From an uncultured Lachnospiraceae bacterium (GTDB taxonomy: Bacteria > Bacillota > Clostridia > Lachnospirales > Lachnospiraceae): 44,225 nucleotides of DNA. Shown here one piece after another: positions 33,649 to 42,558 of the stretch (the first letter of the stretch is position 1; every line of letters begins with the position of its first letter). Made by a program: the position numbers and the translations under genes. Where the stretch lies: positions 1-44,225 of the forward strand of contig CALWGM010000023.1 of NCBI GenBank assembly GCA_944380065.1. The letters run 5' to 3'. The notes below the pieces were generated by a model. The model made no database searches, was not told where the DNA came from, and saw only the letters and a program-made list of their open reading frames with translations.

Positions 33649-34494
33649 ATGGAAAACATGATGAAATTAGGAGAACAACAGATATTAACCGTAGTAAAAA
33701 CCGTGGATTTCGGCATCTACCTGGCCGAGCACCAGGAGGACGACACCCGTGTCCTGCTTCCCGCCAGCCAGGTTCCGGCCGGGACAAAACTGCATGACCG
33801 GCTGAAGGTCTTCCTGTATAAAGACTCCAAAGACCGTCCCATTGCCACCATCCGGGAGCCCAGGCTTACCATCGGGCAGGTTGCGCTCCTGCGCGTTGTC
33901 CAGGTCACCGCTGTGGGCGCATTCCTGGACTGGGGGCTGGAGAAAGACCTGCTTCTCCCCTACCGGGAACAGCTGCGCAAGGTCCGGGAGGGAGAGGAAA
34001 TTCTGGTCACCCTCTACCTTGACAAGAGCAAACGCCTCTGCGCCACCATGAGGGGACTTTATCACCTGCTTTCCACAGATTCGCCTTATCAGAAGGACGA
34101 CCTAGTCACCGGGCGTATTTACGAATTCAGCAATAACTTCGGCACCTTTGTTGCCGTAGACGACAGATATTCCGCCATGATCCCTGCCTTCGAGAACACA
34201 TCCTCCATGAAGATCGGCGATGTGATCCAGGCCAGGGTCACACATGTTAAGGAGGATGGCAAGCTGGATCTGACTATCCGGGAAAAGGCCTATGTACAGA
34301 TGAACGCCGACGCCGAGGCCGTCCTGCAGCTGATCACCGAATACGGCGGCGTCCTGCCCTTTAATGACAAGGTTTCCCCGGAGATCATCAAACGCGAGGC
34401 ACACATGAGCAAAAACGCGTTCAAACGCGCCGTGGGCCATCTCTACAAAGAGCGGCTGATCGAATTTACAGAAAAAGGCATCCGCCTGCTCTGA
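33649..34494 (+). CDS. cvfB: CvfB-like S1-domain RNA-binding regulator
   Basis: About 281 residues, the usual size for CvfB/YitL. Several S1-type domains: 'GIYLAEHQEDDTRVLLPASQ' opens the first, 'VQVTAVGAFLDWGLEKDLLL' the second and 'GTFVAVDDRYSAMIPAF' the third; a C-terminal winged helix ('MSKNAFKRAVGHLYKERLIE') closes the protein. It binds RNA; in Staphylococcus it affects virulence gene expression. The start may be the ATG at 33649 or the pair at 33658/33661; the one used has GGAAGG only a few bases away. A longer reading overlaps the thioesterase gene. Confidence 0.9.
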   Translation: MENMMKLGEQQILTVVKTVDFGIYLAEHQEDDTRVLLPASQVPAGTKLHDRLKVFLYKDSKDRPIATIREPRLTIGQVALLRVVQVTAVGAFLDWGLEKDLLLPYREQLRKVREGEEILVTLYLDKSKRLCATMRGLYHLLSTDSPYQKDDLVTGRIYEFSNNFGTFVAVDDRYSAMIPAFENTSSMKIGDVIQARVTHVKEDGKLDLTIREKAYVQMNADAEAVLQLITEYGGVLPFNDKVSPEIIKREAHMSKNAFKRAVGHLYKERLIEFTEKGIRLL

Positions 34495-34507
34495 GCCTGA
34501 CAGTCAG

Positions 34508-34565
34508 GCGGAAATGAAAATCCCCGTCCCTTCCGATCGGAAGGGACGGGGATTTTCATTTCCGC
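34508..34565. terminator. Perfect 58-bp palindrome, bidirectional terminator
   Basis: Both 29-base arms match without a mismatch or spacer, centred on GATC at 34535-34538. It contains GC-rich blocks flanked by AAAA and TTTT, so each strand gives a stem followed by U-rich sequence. It lies between the convergent cvfB and NlpC/P60 genes. Confidence 0.88.
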
Positions 34566-34588
34566 GGCAGTCACGCCGTAAACATCCA

Positions 34589-35848
34589 TTAAAAGATCCG
34601 TCTGATTGCAACTACTGTCCGGTATGCGTAATTCGGGCTGATCTTGATCCCGTCTTTTTTGTTGCTGGCATGCACGATCCGGCCTCCGCCGATGTAAATC
34701 GCCACATGTCCGTCATAGCATACGATGTCGCCCGCCCGCATCTCAGATGCGGAGACAGCCCGTCCCACGCTGCGCAGGGAATAGGACGAATGCGGAAGGG
34801 AAACGCCATAATGCGCATATACCGCCTTGATAAAACCGGAACAGTCTGCCCCGTTGGTCAGGCTCTCGCCGCCCCACACGTACGGATTTCCCACAAACTG
34901 GCAGGCATAATCCGCCACCGCCTGTCCTGATCCGCTGGTGCTGACATTGGAATCGGATGAGCTTCCGGAACCGCCGGACGGCTTCTTGCCCTCATCCTTC
35001 TTATCATCATTGTCTTCCTTTGCCGGAGCGGAAGGCTGCTCATCCCGGGACGGCGACGCAGGCCTCTGCGCCTGTTCCCGCTCCGCCTCCGCTGCTGCCC
35101 TCTGCTGGGCGGCAACCTCGTCGGCAATCACCTGATTCTGCTGGTCAATGGTAGCCTTGTACTCTGCCGCCAGCGCCTGGGCGTCTGCCAGCTTCGCGTC
35201 GAAATCCGCCATCTGCGCCCTGCCCTCGGCAATCTGGGCGTTCAGCGAATCCTTCTGCGTCTGCAGATCCGCCTGCTGATCCTGCATGGCGGCCTGCTCT
35301 TCGGCGATCTCGGTCACCAGGCTCTCAATCTGTGCCTCTGTCTCCTGGTACTCCTCCAAAAGCGTCCGGTCAAAACTGTACACCGATGAGAACATCTGAA
35401 TCCGGTTCAGGACATCCGCAAAGCTCTCAGCGCCCAGAAGGGCATTGAAAAAGGAAATATCCCCGCCGTTGGTGTACATGTAACTGATCCGTTCCTTCAT
35501 GGCAGCATACTGCTCGGCTTCGGTCTCTTTTGCAACTTCCAGATCCGCGTTCGCCTGATCCAGCTCAGATTTCTTTTTCGCAATCCCATCTTCCAGAATA
35601 GAAATATTGGCAATCGTGGTCACAAGATCCGCATCCAGGCTGTCAATCTCTGCCTGCAGGCTGTCCTGCTGTCCCTGGAGATCCTCAATATCCCCCTGTA
35701 CAGAATCCAGGCTGTCCTGTGCCTGCGCCTTCTTCGACTGCGCGCTGGAAAGCGGGGTCGCCATCGCGGTTCCCGCCGAAGCGGCTGCCAGGCAGACAGC
35801 CAAAGCTGCAACTGTCACTTTCTTTCTGATGTGTTTGTATCCTGCCAT
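34589..35848 (-). CDS. Coiled-coil NlpC/P60 endopeptidase (CwlO/PcsB-like)
   Basis: A 419-residue secreted wall hydrolase. A signal peptide (1-31, 'GTAMATP'), long coiled coils (about 35-135 and 170-260, many 'QADLQTQKDSLNAQI'-type heptads) separated by 'YMYTNGGDISFFNALLGAES' (the hinge typical of PcsB/CwlO), a Pro/Lys/Ser linker (about 265-308) and an NlpC/P60 domain (about 310-419) with Cys in 'NGADCSGF', His in 'GHVAIYIGGG' and 'IVHASN'. In Bacillus and streptococci proteins of this layout are activated by FtsEX, whose genes lie 9 kb away here. AAGGAGG precedes the ATG; a promoter lies at 35919-35946. Confidence 0.94.
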   Translation of the reverse strand: MAGYKHIRKKVTVAALAVCLAAASAGTAMATPLSSAQSKKAQAQDSLDSVQGDIEDLQGQQDSLQAEIDSLDADLVTTIANISILEDGIAKKKSELDQANADLEVAKETEAEQYAAMKERISYMYTNGGDISFFNALLGAESFADVLNRIQMFSSVYSFDRTLLEEYQETEAQIESLVTEIAEEQAAMQDQQADLQTQKDSLNAQIAEGRAQMADFDAKLADAQALAAEYKATIDQQNQVIADEVAAQQRAAAEAEREQAQRPASPSRDEQPSAPAKEDNDDKKDEGKKPSGGSGSSSDSNVSTSGSGQAVADYACQFVGNPYVWGGESLTNGADCSGFIKAVYAHYGVSLPHSSYSLRSVGRAVSASEMRAGDIVCYDGHVAIYIGGGRIVHASNKKDGIKISPNYAYRTVVAIRRIF

Positions 35849-35918
35849 TCTTCCTCCTTACGTTTCCATGTTACATTTCGTTTGGTATGTATCCGAATGT
35901 CATAGTTACCTGTATCTC

Positions 35919-35946
35919 ATTATAAACATAATTTTTGATTTGGCAA
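35919..35946 (-). promoter_or_regulatory. Promoter of the CwlO/PcsB-like gene
   Basis: On the minus strand TTGCCA (complement of 35941-35946), 16 bases, TATAAT (complement of 35919-35924). The leader of about 65 bases contains one TGTAAC half-site but no full WalR box. Confidence 0.7.
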
Positions 35947-35980
35947 GGCTTTTTCCACAGAAAGTCTTAAAAAAACCTCA

Positions 35981-36031
35981 AAAAAAACTTCAGAATGCCG
36001 CAGCCTTTTTATCCGCCGCGGCATTCTGAAG
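35981..36031 (-). terminator. Terminator of the aminotransferase gene
   Basis: CTTCAGAATGCCGC (35988-36001) pairs with GCGGCATTCTGAAG (36018-36031), 14 bp; on the minus strand the stem is followed by seven T. It begins 7 bases after the stop codon. Confidence 0.9.
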
Positions 36032-36038
36032 TACCGGT

Positions 36039-37322
36039 TTACTGCTCTAAAAGCTTCTCCACTGTTGCCAGTTTCACGCAGGTAATAAATACCGTGCAGG
36101 CCTCGTCCAGCTCCTCTAAGGGCGGAAGCGTGGGCGCGATCCGGATCACGGAATCCTGCGGATCCTTCTTATACGGGAACGGCGCTCCCGCACCGGTCAT
36201 CACCACGCCTGCCTCTTTTGCCTTCGCCACAATATTTTTCGCGCAGCCTTCGTTAGCAAAGAAAGCAATGAAATAGCCGCCGTTGGGGTTCGTCCAGGTT
36301 CCTACGCCCAGGCCGCCCAGTTCTTTTTCAAACCGGTTCTCCAACAGTTCAAATTTCGGACGGATCAGAGCCGCATGCTTCGCCATATGCGCAGCAATGC
36401 CTTCCTGGTCTTTCAGGAACTTCACATGACGCAGCTGGTTGATCTTGTCAAAACCGATGGTCTGTACCGTCAGCTGTTTGATGATGTCCGCCTTGTTGGC
36501 CGGGCTGGTAGCCAGACCGGAAATGCCGGAACCGGAGAAGGTCACCTTGGATGTGGAACAGAACTCATACACCATATCCGGGTTTCCTGCCTTCTCACAT
36601 TCCGAGATAATATCCAGGATCTTATCCTGCCTGTCCTCATAAAGATGATGTACACAGTAGGCATTGTCCCAATAAATCCGGAAATCCTCTGCCGCCGGTT
36701 TCAGATGGGCGAAACGCCGCACCGTCTCATCGGAGTAGGATGTTCCGGTGGGGTTGGAATATTTCGGCACACACCAGATTCCCTTGATGGAGGGATCTTC
36801 GCTGACCAGCTTCTCCACCATGTCCATATCCGGGCCGTCCTCATAGAGCGGCACATTGACCATCTCAATGCCGAAAAATTCACAGATGGAAAAATGGCGG
36901 TCATAGCCGGGTACCGGGCAGAGGAACCTGATCTGCCCCTGCTTCATCCAGGGCGTATGTCCCAGCACGCCGTGCACCATGGAACGGCTGACCGTATCAT
37001 ACATAATGTTCAGGCTGGCATTCCCGTAAACGATCACATTCTCCGGTTTGGTATCGATCATGCCGGCGATCAGCTCTTTCGCCTCATCGATCCCGTCCAG
37101 CACGCCATAGTTGCGCAGGTCCGTGCCCATGCGGCTCTCCAAAACCGTATCCGCGTGAAGTACGTCCATCATCGGCTGGGACAGATCCAGCTGTGCTTTG
37201 GACGGTTTTCCCCTGGACATATCCAGCTTTAAGCCCTTCGCGCAGATCTCTTTATACTGCTGCTCTAAAGCCTCTTTTTCCTGCAATAACTCTTCCCTGC
37301 TCATCTGACTGTATGGTTTCAT
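36039..37322 (-). CDS. Class Ic aspartate aminotransferase-like PLP enzyme
   Basis: A 427-residue cytoplasmic enzyme. Fold type I PLP motifs are clear: 'LDMSRGKPSKAQLDLS' near 33-48, 'YGNASLNIMYDT' (phosphate-binding region), 'PKYSNPTGTSYSDETV' (about 187-202), 'YWDNAYCVHHL' (the Asp holding the PLP ring nitrogen) and the Schiff-base Lys259 in 'STSKVTFSGSGISGL'. The spacing matches the class Ic aspartate aminotransferases (AspT type) rather than AspC. It interconverts aspartate and oxaloacetate with 2-oxoglutarate. It has a strong terminator and stands alone after rarA with a 96-base gap. Confidence 0.9.
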   Translation of the reverse strand: MKPYSQMSREELLQEKEALEQQYKEICAKGLKLDMSRGKPSKAQLDLSQPMMDVLHADTVLESRMGTDLRNYGVLDGIDEAKELIAGMIDTKPENVIVYGNASLNIMYDTVSRSMVHGVLGHTPWMKQGQIRFLCPVPGYDRHFSICEFFGIEMVNVPLYEDGPDMDMVEKLVSEDPSIKGIWCVPKYSNPTGTSYSDETVRRFAHLKPAAEDFRIYWDNAYCVHHLYEDRQDKILDIISECEKAGNPDMVYEFCSTSKVTFSGSGISGLATSPANKADIIKQLTVQTIGFDKINQLRHVKFLKDQEGIAAHMAKHAALIRPKFELLENRFEKELGGLGVGTWTNPNGGYFIAFFANEGCAKNIVAKAKEAGVVMTGAGAPFPYKKDPQDSVIRIAPTLPPLEELDEACTVFITCVKLATVEKLLEQ

Positions 37323-37418
37323 TTTCTCATCCTCCTGCTGTTTTCTTCATTTTCCCTGCAATGTATACAGGGTATATCTTCAATCTGCGCCGAAGCCCTG
37401 TTTTCTCCTGCTGCGGCG

Positions 37419-38741
37419 TCAGATCTTTTTACCTATTTTCTCAAAATATTCACGGATGGTTTTCTCATATCCGTTCTCTGTGGGCTCATAAAATCTCATA
37501 TCTTTATAAGCGTCCGGCAGATACTGCTGCTCCACATAGTGGTTGGGGAAATCGTGGGCGTAGAGATAACCGATGCCCCGCCCTAACTTCCCGGCGCCCT
37601 TGTAGTGGCTGTCACACAAATAAGGCGGAACCGGCGCTGTCCTGGACTGGCGCACCACCTCCATCGCCCGGTCTACCGCCAGGTAAGCCGCATTGCTCTT
37701 GGGGGCGCTGGCCACATAAGTGGCGGCCTGGGAAAGCACGATCCTGGCCTCCGGCATACCGAGGCGCTCCACCGCCTGGGCCGCGCTGACTGCCACCGTC
37801 AGAGCCATGGGATCCGCGTTCCCCACATCCTCCGAGGCGCAGATCATGATCCGCCGGGCGATAAAAGCCACATCCTCCCCCGCATAAAGCATCTTCGCCA
37901 GATAATAGACCGCCGCATTGGGATCCGAACCGCGCATGCTTTTGATAAAAGCAGAAATGTTATCATAGTGGCTGTCGCCGCTTTTGTCATAGCGCACCAC
38001 CCGTTTCTGGATACATTCTGACGCCACGTCCATCGTAATATGGATCTTCCCATCCCCGCTTTTCTCTGTGGTGAGGATACCCAGCTCAATGGCGTTTAAT
38101 GCGCTCCTGGCATCTCCGTTGGCCACATCCGCCAGAAAATCCAGCGCGTCCGCATCGATCACCGCGTGATAAGCTCCCATTCCCTTTTCTTTATCCGTCA
38201 CAGCCCGCAGCAAAAGCGTCCTGATATCCTTCGCCTCCAGCGGTTTCAGTTCAAAGATGATGGAACGGGAAATCAGCGCGCCGTTCACCTCAAAATAGGG
38301 ATTCTCTGTGGTAGCGCCGATCAGAGTAACCGTACCGTCCTCCACAAACGGAAGCAGGTAATCCTGCTGCCCCTTATTAAAACGGTGGATCTCATCAATA
38401 AAAAGAATCGTCCGCTTCTGATACATGCCCTGCAGCTGCTTCGCCTTTTCCACCACAGCCTCCATATCCTTTTTCCCTGCGGAGGTGGCGTTGATCTGCA
38501 TGAATTCCGCGCTGGTGGTGTGGGCGATCACCCTGGCCAGCGTCGTCTTCCCCGTCCCGGGAGGGCCGTAGAAGATAACCGACTGCAGCTTGTCCGCCCG
38601 GATCGCCCGGTAAAGCAGCTTGTCCTTCCCGATGATATGCTGCTGTCCCACCACCTCGTCCAGCGTTGTGGGACGCAGCCGGGAGGCCAGGGGCGACTCC
38701 TTTTCCTGATTCTTTTCCCGCATATAGTCAAATAAATCCAT
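37419..38741 (-). CDS. rarA: Replication-associated recombination protein RarA (MgsA family ATPase)
   Basis: A 440-residue AAA+ ATPase that acts at stalled replication forks. It opens with the short N-terminal stretch and 'PLASRLRPTTLDEVVGQQHI' (about 16-35); Walker A 'GPPGTGKTT', Walker B 'ILFIDEIHRFNKGQQD', sensor 'LIGATTENPYFEVN' and the C-terminal tetramerisation region ('KSMRGSDPNAAVYYLAKMLY', 'VGNADPMALTVAVSAAQA') are all in place. Length is normal. It is the usual clostridial RarA; nothing suggests an altered activity. Confidence 0.95.
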   Translation of the reverse strand: MDLFDYMREKNQEKESPLASRLRPTTLDEVVGQQHIIGKDKLLYRAIRADKLQSVIFYGPPGTGKTTLARVIAHTTSAEFMQINATSAGKKDMEAVVEKAKQLQGMYQKRTILFIDEIHRFNKGQQDYLLPFVEDGTVTLIGATTENPYFEVNGALISRSIIFELKPLEAKDIRTLLLRAVTDKEKGMGAYHAVIDADALDFLADVANGDARSALNAIELGILTTEKSGDGKIHITMDVASECIQKRVVRYDKSGDSHYDNISAFIKSMRGSDPNAAVYYLAKMLYAGEDVAFIARRIMICASEDVGNADPMALTVAVSAAQAVERLGMPEARIVLSQAATYVASAPKSNAAYLAVDRAMEVVRQSRTAPVPPYLCDSHYKGAGKLGRGIGYLYAHDFPNHYVEQQYLPDAYKDMRFYEPTENGYEKTIREYFEKIGKKI

Positions 38742-38980
38742 ATGAATTTTCCCTGAAAGTTTCCTTCATTTTATCTGTATCCAAATTTCCCTGTCCGAAC
38801 AGCAGAAACCTGCTTTATCCTACTTCCAGCAACCATCTTCCGCCGGGGGCAGACAGCAACAAAAGAACCTATTTGAAGGTTCTCCTGTTCCAATCTTGCA
38901 ATTTCTCCGTATACCATAGCGCAAAACCGCTGTTCTTGCAAGCTATTTTTTCTTTTTTATCCAATTTGCCGATCCCCGGC

Positions 38981-39334
38981 TCAGTCCAGAAGCGCCGCTT
39001 CCCATTCCTTCTCCCGGAATCCGGTCAGGACTGTCCCGTCTTTTACAAGCACCGGACGTTTCACTAACATCCCGTCCGATGCCAGCAGTTCAAACTGCTC
39101 CTCCTCCGTCATCCGGGGCAGACGCTCCTTCAGGTTCAGCTCCCGGTACAGCATACCGCTGGTGTTAAAAAACTTCTTCAGCGGCATGCCGCTCATGGCG
39201 TGCCACTGCTTTAACTCCTCCGCTGTGGGGTTGTCCTCCACAATATGCCGGTCTTCATAAGCCAGACCATGGTCGTCCAGCCACTGTTTCGCTTTCTTAC
39301 AGGTACTGCATTTCGGATATTCTACAAATAACAT
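38981..39334 (-). CDS. ArsC/Spx-family thioredoxin-fold protein
   Basis: A 117-residue protein with the ArsC/Spx/YffB fold. The N-terminal 'YPKCSTCKKAKQWLDDHG' has a Cys-x2-Cys active motif; 'RPVLVKDGTVLTGFREKEW' near the end holds the cis-Pro-containing stretch of the family. Spx proteins bind RNA polymerase and usually carry Cys-x2-Cys too, but the Spx Arg/Gly features cannot be confirmed by eye, so reductase versus Spx-like regulator is left open. GAAGGA lies just before the ATG. It follows the LRR gene by 75 bases and may be its last operon member. Confidence 0.85.
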   Translation of the reverse strand: MLFVEYPKCSTCKKAKQWLDDHGLAYEDRHIVEDNPTAEELKQWHAMSGMPLKKFFNTSGMLYRELNLKERLPRMTEEEQFELLASDGMLVKRPVLVKDGTVLTGFREKEWEAALLD

Positions 39335-39409
39335 AATCCTTCTTCTCCTTTCCGGACACTGCGCCGGTTACCCATTCCGGCAGCATCTCTGCCCATACCA
39401 GTCTTTTTC

Positions 39410-41011
39410 TTATAAGCTGAAATCAAACTCCTCTGTCCCCAGATACTCCTGCTTGAAATTCAGCAGGTAACTCATTTCCTGCGCACATCCGGGATGATAA
39501 AAATGTTCCAGCGCTTCCTCGATATTCTCTGCCGTAAAAAATCCCAGCTGTGCCAGGTCTGCCAGATGCGCCAGGTCATGGCTCCCGGCAATACTGTCCA
39601 GGATTTCCGCCAGATGTCCCTTGAGAAAATCCTCATATCCCTGACGGACTTCTGCATCTAAAAGCACCGGATATTTCAGGCGGCAGAGCGCCATTCCATA
39701 CTGATCCGGCAGGTTCAGGTAAGTATGGAACAGCCCGTCATATCCCCGGTAATCAAATACATACATCCTGTAGGGGTCTTCCTGCCGTTTCCGGCGCGCG
39801 CCGGAAATGGGCGCCCGGGCAAACACCTGCCACTTTTCCGGCAGGACGATCTCTTCCTGGCTGACTTCCTGCCGTCTCGCCTCCAGCTCCGGAGAATAAA
39901 ACAGGGCGGTCACCTCATCTTTGCGGTACACCGGCTGTCCCGGCACATACAGGCGCGTCCCGGATTCCTCCAGGAAAATTTCCTCCAGATACCTGCACTC
40001 CCGGAAAGCGTCCTTCCCCGCTTCCCGCACGGACTTCGGGACAGACAGCTTCCGAACATCCGCCCGGCGGAAGGCGCCCGGCAGGATCTGTGTCACATCC
40101 TCCCGGATCTGATACTCCCGCCCGTGTCCAAAATATTTCACCACCGCCCTGCCGGGAAACAGCTTCTGGTACAGGCAGCCTGCGTCCGCCTCAAACACCG
40201 GATTTCCCTCCGCCACGGTGATCTGCTCCAGCCCGTTCAGCGACTCGCTCCAGCCAAAGGTATCCGATACCGCGTATTCTCCCAGTTCCTCCAGCGATGG
40301 CGGCAGCTGCAGGGAACGCAGGCTGATACAGTGGCTGAACGCATTGGCCCCGATCCGGCGCAGCCCCGCCGGCAGGACGATCTCCCTCAGCTGCTGGCAG
40401 CCCTCAAAAGCCGCCGCGCAGATGGTATGGACACTGTCGGGCAGCCGTACCTCCTGCAGAGACGGATTCCCGGCCACCGCATTTTCCCCAATCACTGTGG
40501 TTCCGGCCTCCACCACATATTCTGTCCGCTCCTGCGGCTGATATACCACTAACAGTTCCTTTTCCGTTCCATCGGTTCCCGGCGGTTTCCGGTACAGGCC
40601 GTAACCATCTGTGGAAAAATACGGATTCCCGGCGTCAATCCGGAAACGGATCCCGCCCAGCTCCCAGGGCTGTCCCAGCGCCGACACCGTGTCCGGCAGA
40701 TACAGTTCTTCCACCGGCGTCAGGTAAAGAGCCTCCGCCCCCACGGTTTCCAGGCCGCTGTGCAGGATCAGCTCCGTCAGGCTCATACACATCTTAAACG
40801 CGCCGTCCCCGATCCTTTTTACAGAGGAAGGGATCTCCACCCGCTCCAGGAAGGCGCCGTTTTCCGCAAAGGCTTCCTCCCCGATCTCCGTTACCGGACT
40901 GCCCTCCAGCACAGCGGGGATCTGCACAGACGTCTCCTCCGTCTCCGGCACATACTGCGTGATCGCAATCCCGCCCGCTGTATGCCTATATCTGTAACTT
41001 TTCCACTGCAT
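39410..41011 (-). CDS. Cytoplasmic leucine-rich repeat protein (BspA-type LRR_5)
   Basis: A 533-residue protein without signal peptide or membrane span. The first 400 residues hold LRR_5 repeats such as 'TEIGEEAFAENGAFLERVEI', 'SSVKRIGDGAFKMCMSLTEL' and 'GLRRIGANAFSHCISLRSLQ'; the repeats are interrupted by less regular segments. The C-terminal 130 residues are helical ('DYRGYDGLFHTYLNLPDQYG') and unknown to me. The ATG overlaps the MoxR gene by 26 bases and has its own GGAG 7 bases upstream, so the two are translated together. BspA-type LRRs are usually exported; an intracellular copy beside a MoxR/VWA pair suggests a recognition or adaptor subunit. Confidence 0.85.
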   Translation of the reverse strand: MQWKSYRYRHTAGGIAITQYVPETEETSVQIPAVLEGSPVTEIGEEAFAENGAFLERVEIPSSVKRIGDGAFKMCMSLTELILHSGLETVGAEALYLTPVEELYLPDTVSALGQPWELGGIRFRIDAGNPYFSTDGYGLYRKPPGTDGTEKELLVVYQPQERTEYVVEAGTTVIGENAVAGNPSLQEVRLPDSVHTICAAAFEGCQQLREIVLPAGLRRIGANAFSHCISLRSLQLPPSLEELGEYAVSDTFGWSESLNGLEQITVAEGNPVFEADAGCLYQKLFPGRAVVKYFGHGREYQIREDVTQILPGAFRRADVRKLSVPKSVREAGKDAFRECRYLEEIFLEESGTRLYVPGQPVYRKDEVTALFYSPELEARRQEVSQEEIVLPEKWQVFARAPISGARRKRQEDPYRMYVFDYRGYDGLFHTYLNLPDQYGMALCRLKYPVLLDAEVRQGYEDFLKGHLAEILDSIAGSHDLAHLADLAQLGFFTAENIEEALEHFYHPGCAQEMSYLLNFKQEYLGTEEFDFSL

Positions 41012-42509
41012 CGGCTATCTCCTGCTGTCTCTCATAAATCTGGAACTTCTTATTATATTTCTCATATTCCCTGCAGCCGCAGCGGCCGATAAACTTCGCG
41101 CTGTTGGTATTCACCGTCAGGTCTGTCACCAGCACCAGCATCTCATTCCCGGCGCCAAATACCTTTTCCACAAAGCGGAACAGGTTGCTGAGCTTTCCGC
41201 CAATCTGCTCCCGGTGAGATTTCATCTCCCCTACTTCCCGGTCAAATCGCTCTTTGATCAGAGCAAAGGCGTCCTGGGGCCGGTATACCCCCGCCAGGCG
41301 GATCTCCTTCGCGTCTGCCTGCAGGATGTCGATCACCTGCTGGTACTCCCTGCGTTCCGCCGGACGGATGGCGTTCGCCTCATCCTCCCGGCTCAGCATC
41401 TGCTGCAGGGATTCCCAGTCTGACCGCAGAATATTTAAAACCGTCTGCTCATCCCACTGCGCCACTTCGCCCAGACGGATCTTCAGATTTTTCAGGGTCA
41501 GGAGCAGCTTGCGCAGCATGTCCTCCCGCTCCACATTTTCCCGGATCTCCCCCTGGATCGCGTCCAGAAGCAGTCCGATCAGGGAAATCCGCTCATCAAA
41601 CCCGGCCTTCTTCGCACGGCTGCGCACTTCGCCGTCGTCCTCTCCGGACAGGATCTTCTGCACCCGGTAATCCTGTTTATATTTCTGGTACAGGTCGTAG
41701 TAAGCCGCAAACTCCCGGGCGATCCGCCTGCTGCGGATATACTGCCCGATCAGCGTCTCATCCACCGGGAAGCCGTTTTCTTCATATAAATACATCGTTT
41801 CCGACAGATCCTCCCAGCCCCGGGCCGTCACATAGGACTTGCCGTCCACCGTATTCTCGATCTGGTAAAAATCACTCTTCTTGATATCCAAATAGGTGAT
41901 GATCGAGCCGTGGAGTCCCCGGTTGACCGCATATCTGCGCCAGGTATCATAATCCGCCTCCACCTCCAGCACCTTCAGACGGTCCATGGTCACCACATCA
42001 AACTCCCGCACTGAGCGGTTGAACTGGGGCGGATTGCCCGCCGTGGCCACCACCCAGCCGTCCGGGATCCGGTGTTTGCCAAAAGTCTTGTACTGCAGAA
42101 ACTGCAGCATGGACGGGGCCAGTGTCTCCGATACACAGTTGATCTCATCCAGAAACAGGATGCCCTCCTTCTTCCCGGACTTTTCCATCATCTCATAGAC
42201 CGATGCGATGATCTCGCTCATGGTATACTCGGACACATCGAACTCCGCGCCCTGATATTCCCTGTGGCGGATAAACGGCAGCCCCAGCGCGCTCTGACGC
42301 GTGTGGTGCGTCATGGAATAGGAAACCAGCGCAATGTCCAGCTCCTGGGAAATCTGTTCCATGATGGCCGTCTTGCCGATCCCCGGCGCTCCCAGCAGAA
42401 ACACCGGGCGCTGACGCTCAATGGGAATCCGGTAATTCCCATGGGAATCCTTCATCAGGTAAATCTTTACCGCCCGCTCAATCTGTTCCTTTGCCTCCTG
42501 TATATTCAT
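40986..42509 (-). CDS. MoxR-type AAA+ ATPase
   Basis: A 507-residue ATPase. The AAA domain (about 1-250) has Walker A 'GAPGIGKTA', 'SYSMTHHTRQSALGLPFI' (pore-loop and following region), Walker B 'ILFLDEINCVSETLAPSMLQ' and sensor-1 'VVATAGNPPQFNRSVREFD'; the arginine finger region lies around 'MDRLKVLEVEADYDTWRRYA'. A long C-terminal helical region (about 270-507) distinguishes it from short MoxR proteins. Such ATPases work with VWA proteins as chaperones or remodelling machines (RavA-ViaA, NorQ-NorD). The VWA-like gene is 49 bases upstream and the LRR gene overlaps downstream. Confidence 0.9.
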   Translation of the reverse strand: MNIQEAKEQIERAVKIYLMKDSHGNYRIPIERQRPVFLLGAPGIGKTAIMEQISQELDIALVSYSMTHHTRQSALGLPFIRHREYQGAEFDVSEYTMSEIIASVYEMMEKSGKKEGILFLDEINCVSETLAPSMLQFLQYKTFGKHRIPDGWVVATAGNPPQFNRSVREFDVVTMDRLKVLEVEADYDTWRRYAVNRGLHGSIITYLDIKKSDFYQIENTVDGKSYVTARGWEDLSETMYLYEENGFPVDETLIGQYIRSRRIAREFAAYYDLYQKYKQDYRVQKILSGEDDGEVRSRAKKAGFDERISLIGLLLDAIQGEIRENVEREDMLRKLLLTLKNLKIRLGEVAQWDEQTVLNILRSDWESLQQMLSREDEANAIRPAERREYQQVIDILQADAKEIRLAGVYRPQDAFALIKERFDREVGEMKSHREQIGGKLSNLFRFVEKVFGAGNEMLVLVTDLTVNTNSAKFIGRCGCREYEKYNKKFQIYERQQEIADAVEKLQI

Positions 42510-42558
42510 ATCGTCCTCCCTTTTGTTTTCCTGTATATCTGCGGGTACGAACGTAATC

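Noticed and set aside
35849-35918. A WalR box before the second NlpC/P60 gene
   Set aside because: Only one half-site (TGTAAC) is present; the second at the right spacing is missing.
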